A stretch of DNA of 64,000 nucleotides from Thermonema rossianum DSM 10300. GTDB taxonomy: Bacteria; Bacteroidota; Bacteroidia; Cytophagales; Thermonemataceae. The notes below the pieces were generated by a model. It searched no databases. It worked only from the letters and a program-made list of their open reading frames with translations, and was not told where the DNA came from. The stretch covers positions 248,001 to 312,000 of the forward strand of contig NZ_AUGC01000001.1 in NCBI RefSeq assembly GCF_000426825.1. The letters run 5' to 3'. Position 1 is the stretch's first letter. Each line of letters starts with the position of its first letter. A program made the translations under genes and the position numbers. Positions 50,171 through 59,640 of the stretch are shown here, in pieces.

Positions 50171-52366
50171 ATGCTTTTATCTGAAAGGCTTGTGCGCCGG
50201 GTGGCTTTTCACCTGCGCGAAAAAATGGCTGAATTTCCCGAGTCAGAGCTGGAACGCATTCAAAACGAGCGTACCGAAGGGGACCTGAGCCCCGATGGGT
50301 GGATTCGTGCCATCATCGATCGAGGCGAGGACCTGCACCTTGCCATTGTCGTGCATGGATACAGTAATGATGAGCTCTTGGCTTACTTTTACGAGACAGA
50401 TTCCCCCATTATTTTGTTCCGCTATTTGCCCAATGGTGAGATTGTGCCCGTCATCTTAAAAAAGAAAGGGTCAAAGACTGTTGTAGAAGAGTATTTCGAC
50501 GAAACAAGCGGAGCATGGAAAGAGCGTGAGGTGAAAGACCTGAACGTTTATATACGCTTCGAAGACCCGGTAGATGTGTCGCTCAATGACAAAATCATAG
50601 CTTTGACGGCTTTCCCCATGCCCTATGCTCTTAAGGAGTATGAGGAAAAAAAGGCTTTGACTCCCTTTCAGCGCCTGCTTCTTTTGCTTAAAAGTGAGCG
50701 GCATATTCTACTTTACATTTATGTGTATGCTATCATTTCCGGTCTAATAGCCCTTTCGCTGCCGTTGGGTGTGCAAGCTACTTTCCGGCTGATTTCCAGT
50801 GGAAAAATACTGACTTCGGTGATTGTTGTCATAGCCTTGGTGATTGTGGGCTTGGGGGCATCGGGTGGCTTGCAGCTGATGCAGCTTTGGCTGGTGGAAA
50901 TTCTTCAGCAGCGGGTTTTTGCCAAGGCAGCGTTTGAGTTTGCCTATCGCATCCCCAAAATTTTACCTTCGGTTTTGAAAAAATACTATCCGCCGGAGCT
51001 CATGAACCGCTTTTTCGATGTGGTCATTCTGCAAAAAGAGCTTCCCAAACTGCTGGTTGACTTGTCGGCAGCCGCCTTGCAAGTGGTTTTCGGGCTGTTG
51101 TTGCTTTCGCTTTACCACCCCTTTTTCTTGGGGTTGATATTCTTTACCTTTTTGTTTATTGGCATCTTGCTTTACTATACCTTCGACCGTGGCTTGTACA
51201 CTTCCATCAAGGAGTCAACCTATAAATACAAAATTGCCCATTGGCTGGAAGAGATAGCCCGCACCGTGCGCTCTTTTCGTTTATCTACAAGCAGCCGGCT
51301 GCCCCTCTCTAAGATGGACGAGCTGGTAAACTACTATTTGTATTATCGCAAAGAGCACTTCAAAGTGCTGGTGAATCAATACTTGTTTGTGTTGGTGTTC
51401 AAAATCATCATTGTTGGGGGCTTGTTGATACTGGGGAGCACCCTTGTGGTGGAGCGGCAAATCAGCTTAGGACAGCTGGTTGCTTCCGAAGTGATGATTA
51501 TTTTGGTGGTCAATGCCATTGAAAAGCTGGTGTTGGGCCTGCCCACCGTTTACGATGCGCTGACGGCAGTGGAAAAAATAGCGCAGGTAACCGATTTGCC
51601 CCTGGAAAAGCGCCACGGTGTGCTGGTCGATTTTCATCGTTATCCCGAAGGCTTGGAAATACAAATGGAGGACGTGCGTGCTTCCTACAATTCCAGTAAG
51701 CGTATTTTAAAAGGAATTACCCTCACTGCCTTGCCGGGAGAAGCCATATGCATTGCAGGCCCCGAAGGTGCGGGCAAGCATACACTCATGCGGGTGCTTA
51801 CCGGCTTTGTGGAATACGAAGGCTATATCTCCGTCAATGGCTTTTCACTCAAGGATATTGATGTGGACATGTGGCGCGCAGTAGTGGAAAACAACTTTTC
51901 CGAAGATGAAGTCTTTGCAGGCACCATCCTGGAAAATATTGTCATGGGCAAGCCCAATGTAAAGATGAAAGACGTGTATGAAGCCATAGAAGTTATGGGA
52001 CTGGCCGACGTCATAGGCCGCCTGCCTAAAGGCATTCATACCGAGCTTTTGGCAGATGGGCGCCCGCTCTCTATCAGCGAGCGTCATAAACTCATTTTGG
52101 CACGCTGCATCGTGTCGAAGCCTAAACTGCTGATTATTATAGACCACTTCCAAGAAATGCAAAACTCCGAGAAGAAGCGCATCTTGCAGTGGCTCACCCA
52201 GGAAAGGCACCCATGGACCCTGTTGATGTTGTCGAATGACCCTATTTTCTTGTCTTTGGCAAAACGGGTGATAGTATTGGAAAAAGGACAGGTTGTAGCC
52301 GAAGGAACCTACGAAGAGTTAATGAATGAGCGTCACTTCCGTGCATTTATGACCGAAAACGTATGA
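50171..52366 (+). CDS. ABC transporter protein (type I secretion style) with degenerate ATPase domain
   Basis: A 731-residue protein. Residues ~1-175 are a domain I do not recognise. Residues ~180-480 hold about six membrane helices of the exporter type (ILLYIYVYAIISGLIALSLP, VVFGLLLLSLYHPFFLGLIF, IIVGGLLILGSTLVVERQIS). Residues ~500-731 form the nucleotide-binding domain, but key positions differ: Walker A GPEGAGKH (His537 for Ser/Thr), signature LSISE at 633-637 for LSGGQ, Walker B Asp658 followed by His659 rather than Glu, and Asn689 where the H-loop His is expected. ATP turnover may be absent or unusual. HlyD and TolC-like partners follow in the same operon. Confidence 0.85.
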   Translation: MLLSERLVRRVAFHLREKMAEFPESELERIQNERTEGDLSPDGWIRAIIDRGEDLHLAIVVHGYSNDELLAYFYETDSPIILFRYLPNGEIVPVILKKKGSKTVVEEYFDETSGAWKEREVKDLNVYIRFEDPVDVSLNDKIIALTAFPMPYALKEYEEKKALTPFQRLLLLLKSERHILLYIYVYAIISGLIALSLPLGVQATFRLISSGKILTSVIVVIALVIVGLGASGGLQLMQLWLVEILQQRVFAKAAFEFAYRIPKILPSVLKKYYPPELMNRFFDVVILQKELPKLLVDLSAAALQVVFGLLLLSLYHPFFLGLIFFTFLFIGILLYYTFDRGLYTSIKESTYKYKIAHWLEEIARTVRSFRLSTSSRLPLSKMDELVNYYLYYRKEHFKVLVNQYLFVLVFKIIIVGGLLILGSTLVVERQISLGQLVASEVMIILVVNAIEKLVLGLPTVYDALTAVEKIAQVTDLPLEKRHGVLVDFHRYPEGLEIQMEDVRASYNSSKRILKGITLTALPGEAICIAGPEGAGKHTLMRVLTGFVEYEGYISVNGFSLKDIDVDMWRAVVENNFSEDEVFAGTILENIVMGKPNVKMKDVYEAIEVMGLADVIGRLPKGIHTELLADGRPLSISERHKLILARCIVSKPKLLIIIDHFQEMQNSEKKRILQWLTQERHPWTLLMLSNDPIFLSLAKRVIVLEKGQVVAEGTYEELMNERHFRAFMTENV

Positions 52367-52370
52367 TGTT

Positions 52371-53738
52371 ATGTTGAAGATATCGAAAGAAAGCATTGAA
52401 AATGAATATATTGAACGGCGGGTGTATGCCTTCCGCCTGCTGCAGACCCCGCGATCGGCGCGCAATTTTGCCAAAGTATTGGTGGGGCTGTTTGCTTTTG
52501 GTCTCTTAACCCTTTTCTTACCATGGACGCAGAACATACCCGCCAGCGGAAAGGTAACTGCCTTTTTTCCGAAAGACCGCCCACAAGAAGTGCCGGCAGT
52601 GATTGGGGGGCGTATTCAACAATGGTATGTGCAGGAGGGGCAGTTTGTGAACCGGGGCGATACTTTGCTGCGCATTGGGGAAATCAAGCCGGAGTATTTC
52701 GACCCCGACCTCTTGGAGCGCTTGCGCGAACAAGTGGTAGCCAAAGAAGCGGCCATTGAAGCCACCAAAGCCAATATCGAAGCTTTGAAGCAGCGCTTGC
52801 CCGTATTGCGGCAGGCGGCAAATTTGAGCCTTCAGAAGGCGGAAAACAAAGTGAAGCAGTATCGCCTGAAGGTAAGCAGCGACAGCTCGAACTACCAGGC
52901 ACAACTTGTTAATTTTCAGTTGGCAGAAAACCAATTGCGCCGCTATGATACGCTCTATCAAAAAGGACTTATTTCATTGACCGATTACCAAAAACGCCAA
53001 TTAAAATATCAAGAATCGCAGGCAAAGTTGATAAAAGCCGAAAACGACTACTTAGGCTCGCAACAAGAATATCTGAACGCTTTGATTGAGCTTAGCTCTA
53101 TCCGGGCAGAGTACCGGGAAAAAATATTGAAAGCCGAAGCAGAGCTGCGCAATTACGAATCCTACCTTGCCAATGCTCAGCTGGAATTGGCTGCCTACAG
53201 AAACAAATATGCCAGCACGGTCATACGGAATGAAAATTACTACATTTTAGCTCCGCAGTCCGGTTATGTGGTCAAGGCAATGAGCCAAGGGATTGGCGAA
53301 ATCGTAAAGGAGGGCGAGCCCGTGGTGCAAATCCAACCGGCACGCCCGCAAAAAGCAGTGGAGTTGTATGTGAAAGCCATGGACGTGCCTTTGATTACCC
53401 CCGGGCGTGAGGTGCGTATCGAATTTGCCGGATGGCCTGCTTTCCAATTTTCGGGATGGCCCAGTGTGAGTGTAGGTACCTTTGCCGGCAGGGTGAAGGT
53501 CATCGACTATGTAAGCCAGCCTGATGGTACTTATCGTATCTTGGCTTTGCCCGATGCTACCAACGACCCCGAATGGCCCGAGCAACTGCGCATCGGCTCG
53601 GCTGTGCGGGCATTCATCCTGCTCGATGATGTGCCCGTGTGGTATGAAATCTGGCGACAGCTGAACGGTTTCCCGCCCAGCTTAAAAGAAGCGCCCGATG
53701 AAAAAGGTGATAAAGACAAAGGTGCAAAAAAGAAATAA
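52371..53738 (+). CDS. HlyD-family membrane-fusion protein
   Basis: A 455-residue periplasmic adaptor. One membrane helix near the N terminus (FAKVLVGLFAFGLLTLFLPW), a lipoyl-like half (IGGRIQQWYVQEGQFVNRGD, residues ~75-100), a long coiled-coil hairpin (~110-290), the returning lipoyl half (ILAPQSGYVVKAMSQGIGEI), and a beta-barrel domain. It bridges an inner-membrane transporter and an outer-membrane channel; the ABC gene 4 bases upstream and the TolC-like gene (41-base overlap) complete the set. Substrate unknown. Confidence 0.9.
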   Translation: MLKISKESIENEYIERRVYAFRLLQTPRSARNFAKVLVGLFAFGLLTLFLPWTQNIPASGKVTAFFPKDRPQEVPAVIGGRIQQWYVQEGQFVNRGDTLLRIGEIKPEYFDPDLLERLREQVVAKEAAIEATKANIEALKQRLPVLRQAANLSLQKAENKVKQYRLKVSSDSSNYQAQLVNFQLAENQLRRYDTLYQKGLISLTDYQKRQLKYQESQAKLIKAENDYLGSQQEYLNALIELSSIRAEYREKILKAEAELRNYESYLANAQLELAAYRNKYASTVIRNENYYILAPQSGYVVKAMSQGIGEIVKEGEPVVQIQPARPQKAVELYVKAMDVPLITPGREVRIEFAGWPAFQFSGWPSVSVGTFAGRVKVIDYVSQPDGTYRILALPDATNDPEWPEQLRIGSAVRAFILLDDVPVWYEIWRQLNGFPPSLKEAPDEKGDKDKGAKKK

Positions 53739-55170
53739 GCCGGTGATTCGAAAACAACAATTTCTCTTTTGGATATTAAAGTTTTTGGCAGTTACTGCCT
53801 ATGCGCAAGAAGACACCACCAAACGCCTGAGCTTGCAGGAGGTGTTGCAGTGGGTGGCTGCCTACCACCCTGTGATGAAACAGGCCGACCTCTACTTGGA
53901 GCAGGGGCGCTTTGCCTTGCGCCAGGCACGTGGCAACTTCGATCCCCAACTGAAAGGTACATGGGACGAGAAAAATTTTAAAACCAAACAATACTATCAG
54001 TATATCAATACGTATGTGTCGGTGCCTTTATGGATTGGCGAGCTGAAAGCCGGCTATGAGCGTAACCAAGGTTTGTATATCAACCCGGATCGCACAGTGC
54101 CCGAAGAAGGGCTATGGTATGCCGGCATAAAGGTGCCTTTGGGCTATGGTTTGTTTATCGATGAACGGCGCAATGCCCTGCGCCAAGCACAGCTGATGCA
54201 AGAAATGGCCGCTGCCGAGCGGCTGAAGACCATCAACAAGCTGTATTATCAAGTCGTGAAAGACTACTGGAACTGGTACTTTGCCTACCGCAAAAAGGAG
54301 GCGCTTCAGCGTGCCTATGACTTGGTAAATGCCCGTTATGAGTTTACCCTCGAAAAGGTGAAGATGGGCGAAGAGGCGCCTATCGATTCCCTGGAGGCCG
54401 GCATCAACCGTCAGGACCGCCAGATTATGTTGTTGGAAGCCGAGGCCGAGCTTACACAAGCACGCTTGGCGTTGTCGGCGCACTTGTGGACCGAAGACGG
54501 CACGCCCGTAGAGCTAAATCCGGAAGTGGCACCCGACGAACCCAAGCAGGCTACCGAGCAGCCTTTTCAAGAACGCTATCCACTCGAAACGCTCAAACAG
54601 CAGTTGGAAGCACAACATCCCGAATTGCAAAAGTTACGCTTGAAATACCAAAGCTTAGAGTTTGAGCGCCGTCTGTATGCCGAAAAGATGAAACCCAAGC
54701 TCAACTTAAACTATAATTTTCTTTCGGCACAACCGGTAAAGAGTGGCGAGTGGAACGGCACTTATTTGCAGAACAACTACAAATTTGGCATTGAATTGGC
54801 TTTTCCGCTCTTCATGCGTGAGGCCGGTGGCAAGCGCCAGCAGGTAAAAGTGAAACAGTTGCAAAACGAGCAAGAACAGCTTTATTTAGTGCGCACGCTG
54901 TATAATGATCTGGAGGCCGCTTACCGTACACTCTTGCTTACGGAGCAAAACTTGCGCAATCTTTTAAGCATGGTGCAGAACTACCGCGCTTTGCGTGATG
55001 GAGAGTATGCCAAGTTTATAGCCGGTGAGAGTTACGTTTTTTTGGTAAACAAACGTGAGGAGAAGCTGCTTGATGCAGAAATCAAGCTGGCGAAGACACA
55101 AGCAGCCTACGAAAAGCTCAAGGTAGAAGTGCTTTGGCTGAGTGGATTGCCCCTGTGGAGCTTGCCCTAA
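53698..55170 (+). CDS. TolC-family outer-membrane channel protein
   Basis: A 490-residue protein. It begins within the last 41 bases of the HlyD gene in another frame; an N-terminal basic-then-hydrophobic stretch (FLFWILKFLAVTAYAQ) is a signal peptide. Two helical repeats of the outer-membrane efflux family are visible: LEQGRFALRQARGNFDPQLK and later LQNEQEQLYLVRTLYNDLEA, with strand-forming regions between. It would form the trimeric exit duct for the ABC-HlyD complex. Length is normal. Confidence 0.9.
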   Translation: MKKVIKTKVQKRNKPVIRKQQFLFWILKFLAVTAYAQEDTTKRLSLQEVLQWVAAYHPVMKQADLYLEQGRFALRQARGNFDPQLKGTWDEKNFKTKQYYQYINTYVSVPLWIGELKAGYERNQGLYINPDRTVPEEGLWYAGIKVPLGYGLFIDERRNALRQAQLMQEMAAAERLKTINKLYYQVVKDYWNWYFAYRKKEALQRAYDLVNARYEFTLEKVKMGEEAPIDSLEAGINRQDRQIMLLEAEAELTQARLALSAHLWTEDGTPVELNPEVAPDEPKQATEQPFQERYPLETLKQQLEAQHPELQKLRLKYQSLEFERRLYAEKMKPKLNLNYNFLSAQPVKSGEWNGTYLQNNYKFGIELAFPLFMREAGGKRQQVKVKQLQNEQEQLYLVRTLYNDLEAAYRTLLLTEQNLRNLLSMVQNYRALRDGEYAKFIAGESYVFLVNKREEKLLDAEIKLAKTQAAYEKLKVEVLWLSGLPLWSLP

Positions 55171-55259
55171 GCTTACGTAGCGCCCGGGCTTGTATGGCTG
55201 CATACTAAGCACATGTGCTTATGCGTTATCTTTTTAGCCAAAGAATTCAAATAAAAACT

Positions 55260-56558
55260 ATGCAATTAAGAAAGAAGGTCTTGGGAGCGCTGCTATTTAT
55301 TGTGGGGATAGGCGTTTTCTGTCAGCTTAGTGCGCAATCCTTGCCGCGTCGTCCCTTTATAGGTTTGGATTTACGCTGGAATACCGAGGAAGAGGTGCTT
55401 GAAGTGGCAAGAGTACACGCCGGAAGTGCTGCCGAAAAAGCCGGTATTTTGCCCGGTGACCGTCTATTGCGTCTCGATGACACCCCTTTGAAAAGCTATA
55501 CCCAGCTACTTGAATTGGTAAGGCGTAATTACAAAGTGGGCGACAAGGTTACATTAAGCATCCGGCGTGGCGGGCAGTTGTTAAGCTACCGCCTGCGGCT
55601 GGGGAAGTATCCTACCGAACAAGCCCCCGATTTTGCCATAGACTATCGCGAAATAAAAACCCCGCAAGGACACTTGCGTTGCATCGTTACGCGCCCCCCA
55701 AATAGCCAAGCGGTGCCGGCCGTGCTTTTCATACAAGGCATTGCCTGCCAAAGTATCGATACCCCCTTCGACACGCAGCGCCCCTATACACAACTGCTTT
55801 ATGAACTGACACGCCAAGGCGTGGCCACCATACGCGTAGAAAAATTTGGTATTGGCGACAGCGAAGGCCCCGACTGCATAGAAGTAGATTTTGAAACCGA
55901 ACGCCAAGCTTTTTTGCAAGCCCTGCGGGCAGTCAAGCAATACGACTTCGTGGACAGCACACAGGTTTTTTTGCTGGGGCATAGTGTGGGGGGCATTCTG
56001 GCAGTACAAATAGCCAACCATGAACCGGTCAAAGGCATCATTGTGTATGGAACGGTAGGGCGTCGCTGGACAGACTACCTGCTGGAATCGCGCCGCCGTC
56101 TGTTTATGATGAAAGGCAAGCCTGAAGCCGAAATCGACGATTACCTGAATGGTATCAACCGTTGCAATGTGGAGTACTTCGTGCTGCATCGCCCTAAGAG
56201 CGAAGTGGCCAATGCCAATCCCGCTTATGAGCGTTATTTAAGGCTGTTCGACATACGCAGCGACCAATATTGGTTTCAGCTGCAGGAGGTCAATGTGCCG
56301 GCAGAGTGGAGCCGTTACGATGGCTTTGTGCTTAGCTTGTGGGGCGAGTTCGATGTGGCTTCGCTTGAAGAAGACCACCAAATGATAGCCCATATCGTGA
56401 ATAAACGGCAGCCCGAACGGGCAGTGTATGTGCGTGTGCCCCAAGCCGACCACGGCATGCGCTGGACTACTTCATACCGCGAGGTGGTGGCGCCCTATAA
56501 TCCTGTTATTGGGCATATTGTGAATCAGTGGATACAAGCCGTCTGTCAAGCACCATGA
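55260..56558 (+). CDS. PDZ-domain alpha/beta hydrolase
   Basis: A 432-residue exported protein. ATG 55260 (MQLRKKVLGALLFIVG) gives a signal peptide ending near LSAQS. Residues ~35-120 are a PDZ domain (VARVHAGSAAEKAGILPGDR, TLSIRRGGQLLSYRLRLGKY). Residues ~150-430 are an alpha/beta hydrolase with nucleophile elbow GHSVGG, oxyanion-type FIQGIACQSID and a late His (QADHGMRW). PDZ fused to a serine hydrolase is rare to see; the ligand of PDZ may guide it to a protein C terminus. It lies 89 bases after the TolC-like gene and may belong to that operon; its link to secretion is an inference. Confidence 0.83.
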   Translation: MQLRKKVLGALLFIVGIGVFCQLSAQSLPRRPFIGLDLRWNTEEEVLEVARVHAGSAAEKAGILPGDRLLRLDDTPLKSYTQLLELVRRNYKVGDKVTLSIRRGGQLLSYRLRLGKYPTEQAPDFAIDYREIKTPQGHLRCIVTRPPNSQAVPAVLFIQGIACQSIDTPFDTQRPYTQLLYELTRQGVATIRVEKFGIGDSEGPDCIEVDFETERQAFLQALRAVKQYDFVDSTQVFLLGHSVGGILAVQIANHEPVKGIIVYGTVGRRWTDYLLESRRRLFMMKGKPEAEIDDYLNGINRCNVEYFVLHRPKSEVANANPAYERYLRLFDIRSDQYWFQLQEVNVPAEWSRYDGFVLSLWGEFDVASLEEDHQMIAHIVNKRQPERAVYVRVPQADHGMRWTTSYREVVAPYNPVIGHIVNQWIQAVCQAP

Positions 56559-56631
56559 TTTTAGTGTAGGCAGGCACTGGTATTGTTTTGCCGTTTCGGG
56601 CTTCTTGCCTCGTTAATTCGAGCTTCCCTGC

Positions 56632-56705
56632 TGCCATTTCGAGCGCAAGCGGGAAATCTCTTGCCTTGGTTTGACGAGAAGTCTCACTTCGTTCGACATG
56701 ACAAA
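56632..56705. repeat. Inverted-repeat element, copy 3
   Basis: Starts TGCCATTTCGA (56632-56642) and ends TCGACATGACA (56693-56703); one mismatch per arm relative to the 37937 copy. The inner GGGAAATCTC and AGTCTCACTTCG stretches match copy 1 and 2 in outline. A diverged relative in another intergenic region. Confidence 0.65.
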
Positions 56706-56874
56706 TAGCTTCAGCGGGCTTCTTAACTGCATTTGCACTTCGTTTGAAGGGACAAGCCACGTTGCTTTTGCCCGGCACGGCAGGTTTTGTTTTCAACTTC
56801 AGGGAAGGCAGGGAAGGGGACAGGCGAGCAACTTTATGCCGCCTGCTCTCAGAAGAACCGGTGAGACACGGTAT

Positions 56875-56911
56875 AAAACAACAAAAGCGGTTGTATCCTG
56901 ACAACCGCTTT
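56875..56911 (-). terminator. Terminator of rpmB
   Basis: AAAGCGGTTGT (56884-56894) pairs with ACAACCGCTTT (56901-56911), eleven base pairs with a 6-base loop. Minus-strand transcription then meets TGTTGTTTTA. It lies 29 bases after the rpmB stop. Confidence 0.75.
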
Positions 56912-56939
56912 GCTTAGTTATGAAAACAGAGACTTGCTC

Positions 56940-57200
56940 TTAGAGCGCAATCACGCCTTTTTTCAAGTTAAGAGTGCCTTTCTTTTTGGCTTTGCGCAAG
57001 GCTTCTTCTATGCCAATGCGGTTGATGATGCGCAGGGCGTGGGTAGAAACCTTCATTTCAATCCAACGGTCTTCCGAAGGCAGATAAAAGCGCTTCTTTT
57101 GCAAGTTGGGATAGAAACGGCGCTTTGTTTTATTGTTAGCGTGCGATACGTGGTTTCCCACACGCGGACGCTTCCCGGTTAATTGACAAACCTTTGCCAT
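56940..57200 (-). CDS. rpmB: 50S ribosomal protein L28
   Basis: An 86-residue, basic ribosomal protein. Typical L28 sequence: [20 protein letters not shown], then [21 protein letters not shown] phylum-type promoter is at 57251-57281. In many Bacteroidota rpmB is followed by rpmG and a DUF4295 gene; here a terminator stands 29 bases after the stop and neither gene follows, so rpmB is transcribed alone. Confidence 0.96.
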   Translation of the reverse strand: MAKVCQLTGKRPRVGNHVSHANNKTKRRFYPNLQKKRFYLPSEDRWIEMKVSTHALRIINRIGIEEALRKAKKKGTLNLKKGVIAL

Positions 57201-57250
57201 GATAAACTATCTTTTATTAAAACGGTGACACATATACTCATTTAGGACGG

Positions 57251-57281
57251 CAAATATAAGACCTTTTCCGATGCTACGCAA
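57251..57281 (-). promoter_or_regulatory. Promoter of rpmB
   Basis: Minus strand TATATTTG (57251-57258) with TTG (57279-57281) 20 bases upstream. The leader to the ATG at 57200 is ~45 bases. Confidence 0.6.
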
Positions 57282-57324
57282 ATATGCCACGGAAATTCAG
57301 GCAGTTGCTGCCGCTTTCTTTATG

Positions 57325-57350
57325 AAAAAAGGCTCCGTTATGGAGCCTTT
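57325..57350 (-). terminator. Terminator of tRNA-Leu
   Basis: AAAGGCTCC (57328-57336) pairs with GGAGCCTTT (57342-57350), nine base pairs, 5-base loop. On the minus strand it is followed by TTTTTT, 5 bases after the tRNA 3' end. A clean intrinsic terminator. Confidence 0.8.
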
Positions 57351-57355
57351 CAGTG

Positions 57356-57439
57356 TGCCGAAGGCGGGACTCGAACCCGCACGGTGTTGCCACCACACGC
57401 CCCTGAAACGTGCGCGTCTACCAATTCCGCCACTTCGGC
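57356..57439 (-). tRNA. tRNA-Leu (anticodon CAG)
   Basis: Read on the minus strand the 84-base sequence has an acceptor stem GCCGAAG/CTTCGGC, D arm GGCGGAATTGGTAGACGC, anticodon arm CACGT-TTCAGGG-GCGTG with CAG in the loop, a long variable arm (TGGTGGCAACACC) as required for class II tRNA-Leu, and a T arm GCGGGTTCGAGTCCCGC. The discriminator base is A. CCA is not encoded; the base after the A is C then A only by chance. It has its own promoter box and terminator. Confidence 0.96.
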
Positions 57440-57457
57440 GCAGCGTCTTTGCAGACG

Positions 57458-57465
57458 CAAATATA
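57458..57465 (-). promoter_or_regulatory. -7 box of tRNA-Leu
   Basis: TATATTTG on the minus strand, 18 bases upstream of the mature tRNA 5' end, in the 41-base gap to the OmpH-like gene. The -33 region falls inside the end of that gene. Confidence 0.5.
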
Positions 57466-57480
57466 AAAAGCTTTTAAAAA

Positions 57481-58122
57481 TTATTCAGCTTTTTTTTCAG
57501 ATTTTTTTTCTTCGGCGGGCTTATCTGTTTGTTTGCTTTGGTTTTTATACTCTTCGTTGAGTCTTTTCACCACTTCGTCGGTGATGTCCAAAGCAGGATC
57601 ACCATACCATACGGTTACGCCCGGTTTATAGCCGAGAATGAGCTTATAGCCTTTTTCCTTGGCATAGCGCTGCATGAAGTCTTCCAAATTCTTGTTCAGC
57701 TTTTCAGCCATCTTGAACTCTTCTTCCAAGTATTGATTTTCGAGCGTTTGCTTATACTGTGCCAAGTTCTGTTGGCGCTCAATGAGCGACTGCTCGGTGG
57801 CTTTGGCTTGCTGCAGAGTCATGCTGTTGGCTTGCTGCTGGAAGTTGGCAATGTCGCGCTCCAGGCTGCTGACACGACGGTTCAGGTCTTGCTCAAACGA
57901 TTGACGCTTCTTTTCCAACTCTTTTTGGGCGTCTTTGTAGAAATCATATTTGGCAAGCAGGCTGTCAGAGTTGATGTAAACAATGCCTGCCGCTTCGTCT
58001 TTTTCTTGAGTGTTTGTTTCGGTTGCGGTCTGATTGCTTTGCTCGTCGGTCTTTTGTTCGTTGTTTTGGCATGCCCCAAATAAAAATAGGGAAATAGCCA
58101 GAGGTAGTAAATGTTTTTTCAT
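57481..58122 (-). CDS. OmpH/Skp-like chaperone, lipoprotein form
   Basis: A 213-residue protein. ATG 58122 (MKKHLLPLAISLFLF) gives a lipoprotein signal ending FGAC; upstream in-frame sequence is just promoter. The mature part is Skp/OmpH-like: a long charged coiled coil (ELEKKRQSFEQDLNRRVSSL, LAQYKQTLENQYLEEEFKMA) then a short beta part (KGYKLILGYKPGVTVWYGDP). Skp chaperones carry outer-membrane proteins across the periplasm as trimers with soluble subunits; lipidation would tether this one to a membrane. The C terminus is Lys/Glu-rich. Confidence 0.85.
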   Translation of the reverse strand: MKKHLLPLAISLFLFGACQNNEQKTDEQSNQTATETNTQEKDEAAGIVYINSDSLLAKYDFYKDAQKELEKKRQSFEQDLNRRVSSLERDIANFQQQANSMTLQQAKATEQSLIERQQNLAQYKQTLENQYLEEEFKMAEKLNKNLEDFMQRYAKEKGYKLILGYKPGVTVWYGDPALDITDEVVKRLNEEYKNQSKQTDKPAEEKKSEKKAE

Positions 58123-58170
58123 CTTTTTCGAATTTTGAAAAATGGATTCTTTTGTTTCTGACAACAACTG

Positions 58171-58200
58171 CAAATATACGCAAACTTTATTGGCAGGCAA
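58171..58200 (-). promoter_or_regulatory. Promoter of the OmpH-like gene
   Basis: Minus strand TATATTTG (58171-58178) with TTG (58198-58200) exactly 19 bases upstream. The eno promoter begins 15 bases further on in the other direction. Confidence 0.65.
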
Positions 58201-58214
58201 GCCTCGCTATCTTC

Positions 58215-58244
58215 TTGTTGAATGCGGGAATATTTCTATTTTTG
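58215..58244 (+). promoter_or_regulatory. Promoter of eno
   Basis: Plus strand TTG (58215-58217), 19 bases, TATTTTTG (58237-58244). The leader to the eno ATG is ~15 bases, short enough that there is little room for other control sites. Confidence 0.65.
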
Positions 58245-58262
58245 GCAGCAAAAAATTGATGA

Positions 58263-59543
<1,281 letters not shown>

Positions 59544-59605
59544 TGTAAAAGCTACTTTTGCCCAAGCAAAAGCAGCTTTCTTGATGTGTAAGTGCTTTTT
59601 CTTTT

Positions 59606-59640
59606 AAACAGCCTGCGGGTGCCCGCAGGCTGTTTGGTTC
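59606..59640 (+). terminator. Terminator of eno
   Basis: AAACAGCCTGCGGG (59606-59619) pairs with CCCGCAGGCTGTTT (59622-59635); with a 4-base loop the stem is 13 base pairs. Followed by GGTTC TT; only moderately T-rich. It stands right before the convergent ffh stop. A weaker hairpin is at 59550-59575. Confidence 0.65.

Larger units (their letters stand above)
56559..56939. other. Intergenic stretch with a repeat element and the rpmB terminator
   Basis: 381 bases with no plausible gene. It holds one copy of the TGTCATTTCGA-type inverted repeat (56632-56705) and a hairpin terminator (56875-56911) for the minus-strand rpmB gene. Confidence 0.6.

Noticed and set aside
57271-57477. A 68-residue plus-strand frame over the tRNA
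   Set aside because: It is antisense to tRNA-Leu and runs over its terminator and promoter; such frames are artefacts of tRNA sequence.
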